A stretch of DNA of 64,000 bases from Biomphalaria glabrata (taxonomy: Eukaryota > Mollusca > Gastropoda > Planorbidae). The stretch is from contig NC_074711.1 in assembly GCF_947242115.1 (NCBI RefSeq), forward strand, positions 32,603,102 to 32,667,101, read 5' to 3'. Within the stretch, counting starts at the first letter, position 1. Each line of letters starts with the position of its first letter. The position numbers were made by a program, and so were the translations under genes. Below the pieces are notes generated by a model. The model ran no database searches. It worked only from the letters and a program-made list of their open reading frames with translations, and was not told where the DNA came from. Positions 56,710-64,000 of the stretch are shown here, one piece after another.

Positions 56710-57837
56710 CATTGAGTGTTCTTAGTGCTAGTGTAGTGCTAGGCTCTGTGGCTGACGTTACCTAACCATTGAGTGTTCCTAGTGCTAGGCTCTGTGGTTG
56801 ACGTTACCTAATCATTTAGTGTCCCTAGTGATAGGCTCTGTGGTTGACGTTACCTAATTATTTAGTGTTCCTAGTTCTAGTGCTAGGCTCTGTGGTTGAC
56901 GTTACCTAATCATTTAGTGTTCCTAGTGCTAGGCTCTGTGGTTGACGTTACCTAATCATTTAGTGTTCCTAGTGATAGGCTCTGTGGTTGACGTTACCTA
57001 ATCATTTAGTGTTCCTAGTGCTAGGCTCTGTGGTTGACGTTACCTAACCATTGAGTGTCCCTAGTGCTAGGCTCTGTGGTTGACGTTACCTAATCATTTA
57101 GTGTTCCTAGTGCTAGGCTCTGTGGTTGACGTTACCTAATCATTTAGTGTTCCTAGTGATAGGCTCTGTGGTTGACGTTACCTAATCATTTAGTGTTCCT
57201 AGTGCTAGGCTCTGTGTTTGACGTTACCTAATCATTTAGTGTCCCTAGTGCTAGGCTCTGTGGTTGACGTTACCTAATCATTTAGTGTTCCTAGTGCTAG
57301 GCTCTGTGGTTGACGTTACCTAATCATTGAGTGTTCCTAGTGCTAGGCTATGTGGTTGACGTTACCTAATCATTTAGTGTCCCTAGTGATAGGCTCTGTG
57401 GTTGATGTTACCTAATCATTTAGTGTCCCTAGTGATAGGCTCTGTGGTTGACGTTACCTAATCATTTAGTGTTCCTAGTGCTAGGCTCTGTGGTTGACGT
57501 TACCTAACCATTGAGTGTTCCTAGTGCTAGGCTCTGTGGTTGACGTTACCTAATCATTTAGTGTTCCTAGTGCTAGGCTCTGTGGTTGACGTTACCTAAT
57601 CATTTAGTGTTCCTAGTGCTAGGCTCTGTGGTTGACGTTACCTAATCATTTAGTGTTCCTAGTGCTAGGCTCTGTGGTTGACGTTACCTAATCATTTAGT
57701 GTTCCCTGTGATAGGCTCTGTGGTTGACGTTACCTAACCATTGAGTGTTCCTAGTGCTAGGCTCTGTGGTTGACGTTACCTAACCATTGAGTGTTCCTGG
57801 TGCTAGTGCAATGATTTGTGGTTGATGTGCCTAACCA
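56710..57837. repeat. 46-bp satellite array, about 24 units
   Basis: The unit includes GTGTTCCTAGTGCTAGGCTC and TGTGGTTGACGTTACCTAAT. Most units are 46 bp. The first and fourth carry short extra GTGCTA-type insertions and the last is degenerate. Variants alternate at a few sites (CATTGAG/CATTTAG, TTCC/TCCC, GTGCTAGG/GTGATAGG). CCTAGTGCTAGG is a near-perfect palindrome within the unit. Confidence 0.97.
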
Positions 57838-57933
57838 TAACCCTAAAGTTGTCTTTGACTCGAGTTGTTGTTACTTAACCATGAATATAAAATAGTTTCA
57901 GATTTGTGTTTTCACTAACCATGCGTCTAGAAG

Positions 57934-58050
57934 AGTCCTAGACATGTTCCTTAACTAATAATCTAAACTAGTCCTAGACATGTTCCTTAACTAATAATCT
58001 AAACTAGTCCTAGACATGTTCCTTAACTAATAATCTAAACTAGTCCTAGA
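57934..58050. repeat. 36-bp minisatellite, just over three units
   Basis: Units starting at 57936, 57972 and 58008 are identical (TCCTAGACATGTTCCTTAAC, then TAATAATCTAAACTAG). It lies 100 bp after the 46-bp satellite. Confidence 0.95.
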
Positions 58051-58744
58051 TTTACCATTGATGATCAACACGATCTGTATCTTAAACAGAAACCAAAATA
58101 AAATTCATGTTTTGTTATTATAAATAATGTCACCTGTATGTTAAATAATATGTATGATTAGTACTGCTAATTTTACGTTAATGAGATAAAATATAATGAA
58201 AACATGTACAGCACAGACTGAATCTTAAAGAGCTGCAATAAAATGTTAAAGTTGGCAGTCACTTGATAGGGGAATAGTCCGCTGATAAGGAGCGAAAGTA
58301 GACCAACAAATTTCCGCTATTTTCTCAAGTACGGCAGTCATTTTCAATCGATGAACCTCTATAAAGTAAATGTTATTGAATGGGGCGATGACTCCGTACG
58401 ATAAGGATAAATTATTGGAAAAGGCCGGACACAGCAGTGGAACTGAATCCAGGGGAAGTGGAACTGTTTAATACGAACCCACTTTCTCCATTTGGATAGC
58501 GCCAAACGATAACTTTACATATCAATACTGGTTTAGACAAAGAGAGAGAGAGAGAGAATACTATTTTCCATACCATGGTATAACAGTGTAGAGTCAACAA
58601 GGAAGATCACTCTATTCATTAACTCTGTCAAGTGTTAGCTCTTTTCTCTTTTATTTTGTATCCATTATTGGTTCCTTTCAAAATGTTGGCTTTTCAATAT
58701 AGAGTTCATCTAATAAAAAGGCATTGAATTCTATTCCGAAAGTT

Positions 58745-58850
58745 AAGTTTAAGTATATATTTCCCGCGAACAAGCATCCCCAGTTGAGACCTACATATTT
58801 TGTCAAATTTGATGCAGACAATGCCGTTTTCCTCTTGGGTATCTATTGAG
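58745..58850 (-). mobile_element. Decayed LINE C2H2 tail
   Basis: Minus strand reads KFDKICRSQLGMLVRGKY, a worn version of the finger at 9091 and 28243, with two zinc ligands lost. Confidence 0.5.
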
Positions 58851-59036
58851 TGTTCCTTTCGTCTTTTGAGCCTGTTGTCGGTAAATACGTTTCTCAGTCT
58901 CTGCTTTTGTTTGTTTGTTTCATAACTTTTGGACACTCTTTCAAAAAGGAAGATTATTACATCCTAGCCCATTCCTCTAGCAGGGCAGCTGGAGATTGTT
59001 AGCATAACACGTTTCTGAGCCTGCTTTTTTTTGTCT

Positions 59037-59357
59037 ACATTTCTTTCTCTCTCTCAGTCTCTCTCTCTCTTTATTTCTCTTTCTCTTTCTCTATTTCTCC
59101 CTCTCTGTATTTCTCTCTGTCTTTCTCTCTATTTCTCCCTATGTCTTTGTGTTTATTTATCTCTTTCTCTGTCTTTCTCTCTCTGCCTTTCTCTGTGTCG
59201 TTCTCTCTACCTTTGTCTTTCTTTCTCTCTTTCCTTCTCTCTCTATCTTTGTGTTTATTTATCTCTGTCTTTCTCTCTTCTTTCTCTCTCTACCTTTTTC
59301 CGTCTTTCTCTCTCCCTTTGTCTTTCTCTTTCTCCCTCTTCTCTATTTCTCTTTCTT
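59037..59357 (+). repeat. CT-rich low-complexity tract
   Basis: About 320 bp of C and T with few purines (TCTCTCT, TTTCTCTCT). It keeps all three plus-strand frames open and explains the Ser/Leu/Phe-only open frames there. Similar GA tracts are at 58538-58557. Confidence 0.95.
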
Positions 59358-59904
59358 AAAGCATTAACTCCACCACTCACAGTTACACGCATTGTCATCA
59401 CTATAAAAAGGCACTTGAAACCTATTCGAATTATGAACAAGAACATACAGGAAACAAACTCAATAGACACATCACTCCAATGGATATAATCTCTGCAAAT
59501 AAAGATATGCATATAACATTAAGATGTAACTACAGCGCGTTTATGTATCTTCTGTTTGGCAGAGAGTCGAGTTCTCGTTCTTTATGTATTTATACATTTA
59601 AAAAATATTAAGGGAGATTAGCATGTACTGGCTAAAATATTTTTATAACCGAGCGCATAAACTTATTTTATCATTGACATTGATATGTTATTATGTCTGT
59701 ATTCTTCGTTAAAGAAATGCTATCAAACTGGCTAGGGTTTCGTGTTTCTCCCAGTGATGAAAAGATAAAATGAAAGAGAAACACTTTGTAAAGAGTCTGG
59801 TTCAAAACAAACATACACACATATAAAAACAAACAAAAAAAATCAACAACTAGTAGTACTAGAATTATAACCTATGACATTGACATGTCATTACCAAATG
59901 GATG

Positions 59905-60062
59905 GCTGAACGTTTGGTATGGGCTTGTAGTCGGCTTGGACTGTCATCACGAGAGGCCCGAGATCGAACCTTGCTCACTGCCATCCCTTGAAGTTCAGCA
60001 GGATGTTTGGGATAGTACGTAACAAACATCAATCCTGAAGGAATTTACGAAACTTGTCAATC
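59905..60062 (+). mobile_element. tRNA-headed SINE (family 2), plus strand
   Basis: Head GGCTGAACGTTTGGTATGGG and B box GAGATCGAACCTTGC, then CACTGCCATCCCTTGAAG and CTGAAGGAATTTACGAAAC. Matches 26455-26645 in order. The best kept head of this family in the window. Confidence 0.7.
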
Positions 60063-60099
60063 AAGAAACCAAAGCAGAGGTCGAGAACACCGCTCCCAC

Positions 60100-60258
60100 T
60101 TCTACATTCACACGTAGATGCACTCTGACAGTCTACGCCATGATCAAAGGAATAATTATGTCAAATGCTATTAAAATTGGTCAAACAGTTTTTATTTCTA
60201 TGCGGGACATACATACATACATATGTACACACTCCTTACATTCTACTTTATATATAGA
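60100..60258 (-). mobile_element. Helitron 5' end
   Basis: On the minus strand from 60258: A|TCTATATATAAAGTAGAATG, then AACTGTTTGACCAATTTTAA, the same start as the Helitrons at 37267 and 38125. The 3' hairpin end was not found. Confidence 0.65.
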
Positions 60259-60420
60259 TTAATGTAATATTCAAGTTTGTTTAAAAAGAATTCTGTTCAA
60301 GTTTGTTTCAAGCTCTGCATTGAGAATAGAATACAACTACATCAGTTCAGTTGTACTAGCTGTTTGGAGCTATATGTATTTGTAAAACAGATCAAACCAA
60401 CAAATACTGATATATATTAT

Positions 60421-60653
60421 TGTTATGACTACGGCGTCAAAACACCATTGTTTGGTCTTGTAAGATCTATCAAACTAATCAGCTGTTTTTTTTTCTTTTT
60501 GAAATCGGAGATTCTCTAAATGTCAGTCTTAAGGATATTGTTTGTATCTTACGTACCAGCACACTAAAGATCGCTGCTAATTAATTATTGACTTTTCTCG
60601 TCTGAGACTTCCCACGTGACTTGTTAGTAGAACTTTTCAAGTTGTTGATTTCA
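60421..60653 (+). repeat. About 230-bp repeat, left copy
   Basis: Direct repeat of 62886-63108. Shared: GTCAAAACACCATT, CACACTAAAGAT, GCTAATTAATTATTGAC and AAGTTGTTGATTTCAC. It starts TGTTATGAC like the LTR at 17102, so an LTR-fossil origin is possible but unproven. Confidence 0.7.
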
Positions 60654-60688
60654 CCACCTCATGTTGATCTATTTTACAACTCCTCTGT

Positions 60689-61010
60689 ATCTTTTTTGCA
60701 TGTTTATATCTTTTTTTTAATGTTTATATCTTTTTTGTATGTTTTTTATCTTTTTTTATGTTTATATCTTTTTTGTATGTTTTTTATCTTTTTTTATGTT
60801 TATATCTTTTTTGTATGTTTTTTATCTTTTTTTATGTTTATATCTTTTTTGTATGTTTTTTATCTTTTTTTATGTTTATATCTTTTTTGTATGTTTTTTA
60901 TCTTTTTTTATGTTTATATCTTTTTTTTATGTTTATATCTTTTTTTTTGCATGTTTATATCTTTTTTTTGCATGTTTATATCTTTTTTGTATGTTTGTAT
61001 TTTTGTCTTA
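60689..61010 (+). repeat. 38-bp T-rich minisatellite
   Basis: Unit built from TGTTTATATCTTTTTTGTAT and GTTTTTTATCTTTTTTTA, about five full units plus shortened ones at both ends (TTTGCATGTTTATATC). Strand-biased to T, so all three plus-strand frames are open. Not a gene. Confidence 0.95.
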
Positions 61011-61059
61011 TATTTGAAACAAACTCGTCTACCTAGTTTACTTCGAAAGGAAAAGGAAC

Positions 61060-61981
61060 AAGACTAACTTGTCTAAAGAGTTTTGTCTTGAATGATAGAC
61101 TAACTTGTCTAAAGAGTTTTGTCTTGAATGATAGACTAACTTGTCTAAAGACTTTTGTCTTGAATGATAGACTAACTTGTCTAAAGACTTTTGTCTTGAA
61201 TGATAGACTAACTTGTCTAAAGAGTTTTGTCTTGAATGATAGACTAACTTGTCTAAAGACTTTTGTCTTGAATGATAGACTAACTTATCTTAAGAGTTTT
61301 GTCTTGAATGATAGACTAACTTGTCTAAAGAGTTTTGTCTTGAATGATAGACTAACTTGTCTAAAGAGTTTTGTCTTGAATGATAGACTAACTTGTCTAA
61401 AGACTTTTGTCTTGAATGATAGACAAACTTGTCTAAAGAGTTTTGTCTTGAATGATAGACTGACTTGTCTAAAGAGTTTTGTCTTGAATGATAGACTAAC
61501 TTGTCTAAAGAGTTTTGTCTTGAATGATAGACTAACTTGTCTAAAGACTTTTGTCTTGAATGATAGACTAACTTGTCTAAAGAGTTTTGTCTTGAATGAT
61601 AGACTAACTTGTCTAAAGAGTTTTGTCTTGAATGATAGACTAACTTGTCTAAAGAGTTTTGTCTTGAATGATAGACTAACTTGTCTAAAGAGTTTTGTCT
61701 TGAATGATAGACTAACTTGTCTAAAGAGTTTTGTCTTGAATGATAGACTAACTTGTCTAAAGAGTTTTGTCTTGAATGATAGACTAACTTGTCTAAAGAG
61801 TTTTGTCTTGAATGATAGACTAACTTGTCTAAAAAGTTTTGTCTTGAATGATAGACTAACTTGCTTGAGTTGTTGTTTTTTCTTGTATATTAGACTAACT
61901 TGTCTAAAGAGTGTTTTCTTGTATATTAAACTAACTTGTCTAAAAAGTTTTGTTTTGTTTGTTAGACTAACTTGTCTATAA
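61060..61981 (+). repeat. 36-bp minisatellite, about 25 units, in-frame 12-residue repeat
   Basis: Nearly identical 36-bp units (GATAGACTAACTTGTCTAAA, then GAGTTTTGTCTTGAAT), with only a few point variants until the last three, which are degenerate (one is 39 bp). Since 36 is a multiple of 3, one plus-strand frame (61088-61981) reads NDRLTCLKSFVL repeatedly for 297 codons. The other frames are closed in every unit. No signal peptide, splice sites or non-repetitive coding part, so a protein is doubtful. Confidence 0.96.
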
Positions 61982-61989
61982 AAATTGTT

Positions 61990-62780
61990 TCTAGTAGTGT
62001 CCCTTCGTTCTTTGGTCGGGTCCAGCCTACTCTTTCAAACATAAACGTCTAAGACGATGTAAAAATAGATGATTAATATTGATTTCCGGTCCAAGAAAAA
62101 TGTCTCACGGGAGCGGGGGAAGGTGGCTGAAAGCTTTGGATTGTCTCACACAATAATAACTTATGGTCAGCTCTTTCTTCTGACCAGTATCCCATAGTGT
62201 AATCTCCAAGTATCTGTCCCCTCGTATAATACACGGAATTATGACATGAATCCTCACAAATAATTGCATGATCCAGACACTAAATCAAATCAACAAAGAC
62301 AGTCTTAAAGAAAACACAAATCTGAATGTGAGATATATAAAAAGTAGAAAACAAAGTATCTCAATGACAATGATTTCTTCAATCTACTTTTGCTTAGCGT
62401 TAGATCAAAAAAATATACAACTTTTAAACGTGTTATAGGCTAATGAAAGTCAAATGTGCGGAATCTATATTAGGAACATATGAAAATAATCTCATATATA
62501 TAATGAAAACACGAACTAGCAACATTAAAATAAATGGGACAATTGGGGAGTGGGGCGAATAATGTACAATTCTTGAGCACAAATGTGCTCATTCTTTCTA
62601 TGGTCAAGTGAAACCTGCGACATGAATTTAGAAACTTTGTAGAGATCAGTTGACAGAAATACGAATTGGATGAAAAGTTGTTTTTTTTTATTATCATTGT
62701 GATTTTGAAAGTTTTTAAATTATACGAAACAAACATTGTATGAATTGTTTGCCCTTTTAAAAAATAAACATACAGAATAA
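61990..62780. other. Intergenic, nothing recognised
   Basis: AT-rich unique-looking sequence. The minus-strand frame at 62470-62736 has no recognisable features. Confidence 0.45.
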
Positions 62781-62787
62781 TAACGGC

Positions 62788-62880
62788 AAGTCTTCGATTC
62801 CGAAGATTATGAATGATTGCAGTGTTTCACATAGCTATGCAAAGCCAGTTGTGACATGCATATTTTTCCACATTTATATT
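62788..62880 (-). mobile_element. LINE C2H2 tail fragment
   Basis: Minus strand reads CGKICMSQLALHSYVKHC, then NHS and stop, followed by CTTCGGAATCGAAGACTTGC, matching the ends at 9091 and 28243. Confidence 0.6.
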
Positions 62881-62885
62881 ATGGA

Positions 62886-63108
62886 TATTATTACGAAGTC
62901 AAAACACCATTTTGTTTGTTCTTGTGAGATTTATCAAACTAAACAGCTTTTTTTTTGAAAAAAAATGGAGATTTCAATTTTTTAATGATACTGTTAATAT
63001 TTTACGTACCAACACACTAAAGATGGCGGCTAATTAATTATTGACTCTTCTTGTCTGAGTGTTTCCCACGTGAGTTGTTAGTAGGGCGCATTAAGTTGTT
63101 GATTTCAC
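62886..63108 (+). repeat. About 230-bp repeat, right copy
   Basis: Direct repeat of 60421-60653, diverged by point changes and small indels. The two copies bracket the 38-bp and 36-bp arrays. Confidence 0.7.
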
Positions 63109-63191
63109 AATCTAGACCAGTTTGTTAAAGTTTGTTGACTCTGGGTTCTTATGAGTTCGTGAAACCTAAACAAAACAAAAATTAACACAAA

Positions 63192-63311
63192 TTCAGCTGG
63201 GTGGTAAAGTGCTTGGCTCATGGGCGTAGCCATTTTTTTTTTCGGGTTGGGTTTTGGGGGGGGGGGGAGGGGAAAATCCCCCCCCCCGCGGAAAAAATTA
63301 TATATATACGT

Positions 63312-63347
<36 letters not shown>

Positions 63348-63600
63348 ATAATTAATCTTTATTACATTCTGACCCTTTCGAAAGGGAAGACGTTTACTGG
63401 TTATTGTAGACTCCCCGCCCTTGCAAGGGGGTCTGGGGGAGTTCGCAGCTCTCCCCCAGCGCGGGGCGAAGCCCCGCCGCCGAGCAATATTTCTGGTATT
63501 GAAAGCCAACAAAATGCATATTCTGAGGTATCTACAGTGCATTATCTTGCTATTAAAATGTTTTATTTCAAAAACCTTATGTGCTATTCTTACTGACTTA
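63192..63600. mobile_element. SINE-head fragment next to a DNA-transposon end
   Basis: 63192-63217 (GCTGGGTGGTAAAGTGCTTG) looks like the A-box part of a family 1 SINE head. At 63218 CATGGGCGTAGCCATTTTTT begins, the terminus of a DNA transposon also seen inverted at 56047-56062. G and C runs (63254-63288), a (TG)n tract (63310-63343) and a G/C-rich block (63410-63484) follow. Right end not fixed. Confidence 0.4.
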
Positions 63601-64000
63601 AACCCTCTCGCACCGTTCAGCACATTTTCCGGCAAGCTGTTTCCGCAACTCTTATTTTGCGTAATTCATTTTGTGTGAGAACATGTCCCGCAAAACCTCA
63701 TGCGACGCTCTGTCACAACCTTACTAAGGGTTCGACTCCCAGTTCGGCATATGATTTCTTTTATTTAGACCCGATCTCTATGACTGACTCCTAAAATCTG
63801 TCTTAGCCATCTTTGTTAAGACACATTTAATGATTTTCAATTTCGGCAGAAGACTATTCACACTTTATTAATGGAGCCCAAGCCACTGGTAGAAATTTGT
63901 AACCTTTCTTGACTACGCTCTTGGAATTGCATACCTGTATTTCGCTTTAGATTTTATATCGAAAAGTAAAGTTTTTTCGTCAAATCATCTGTTGAGGGGT
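63601..64000. other. Window end, no gene
   Basis: A T-arm-like AGGGTTCGACTCCC at 63728-63741 could be a worn tRNA or SINE head. Nothing else recognised. Confidence 0.35.

Noticed and set aside
59031-59489. Ser/Leu-rich open frames in several frames
   Set aside because: Caused by CT-only low-complexity sequence; all plus-strand frames are open.
60621-61067. Phe/Tyr-rich membrane-like proteins in three frames
   Set aside because: By-product of the 38-bp T-rich array; three overlapping frames with the same composition show there is no coding signal.
56710-61981. Regular arrays that could suggest CRISPR
   Set aside because: Units are contiguous with no unique spacers and the DNA is clearly eukaryotic. 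They are satellite and minisatellite arrays.
63105-63635. Overlapping open frames on both strands near the right end
   Set aside because: They cover G/C runs, a (TG)n tract and transposon sequence; no domain, no splice context.
63700-63760. A tRNA gene from the T-arm-like GGGTTCGACTCCC
   Set aside because: No acceptable D arm, anticodon stem or acceptor pairing upstream.

Overview
The window is animal nuclear DNA. It is AT-rich, its genes are cut by many short introns with GT-AG borders, and it is full of decayed transposons. The transposon mix (an I-clade RNase-H LINE, many LINE tails ending in C2H2 fingers, tRNA-headed SINEs, hAT and Helitron elements, and long TAGATCTA-rich tracts) together with a chemoreceptor-like single-exon GPCR suggests a gastropod mollusc, most likely a freshwater pulmonate such as a planorbid snail. 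The phylum-level call is fairly safe; the family-level call is an inference.

Three host protein genes and one tRNA gene are supported. (1) 4.4-14.1 kb, minus strand: the spliceosomal DEAD-box helicase DDX23/PRP28, reconstructed as 15 coding exons that stay in phase and give 799 residues with all helicase motifs. (2) 23.1-29.8 kb, minus strand: a Polycomb-group RING finger (PCGF) protein of 250 residues in nine coding exons, with a C3HC4 RING and a RAWUL-like C-terminus. (3) 43.0-44.1 kb, plus strand: an intronless class A GPCR of about 342 residues. (4) 47.7 kb, minus strand: an intron-containing tRNA-Tyr(GTA), with a decayed relative at 45.0 kb.

Layout. 0-1.9 kb: a broken hAT transposon carrying a tiny LINE-tail insertion. 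1.9-4.0 kb: no gene seen. 4.0-14.8 kb: DDX23, with LINE and SINE pieces in its introns. 14.3-16.4 kb: TAGATCTA-rich and microsatellite DNA upstream of DDX23. 17.1-18.5 kb: a short, whole-looking LTR element with a long open frame. 18.5-22.4 kb: repeat fragments. 22.9-30.3 kb: the PCGF gene, whose largest intron holds a SINE pair and two LINEs meeting tail to tail. 30.6-32.7 kb: TAGATCTA-rich DNA containing a solo LTR. 32.8-41.2 kb: a transposon cluster with three non-autonomous hAT elements, two head-to-tail Helitrons and LINE ends. 43-44 kb: the GPCR. 44.1-56 kb: repeats around the tRNA. 56.7-62 kb: tandem arrays (46-bp satellite, two 36-bp minisatellites, a CT-rich tract and a 38-bp T-rich array). 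62-64 kb: repeats.

DDX23 and PCGF are unrelated housekeeping and chromatin genes, and nothing suggests that they work together. No operon, CRISPR, phage or novel defence system is visible. The most unusual items are structural: tandem Helitrons joined end to start, the compact LTR element with an uninterrupted frame lacking gag or pol motifs, a 36-bp array that reads as an in-frame 12-residue repeat, and a SINE with an inverted tRNA head.
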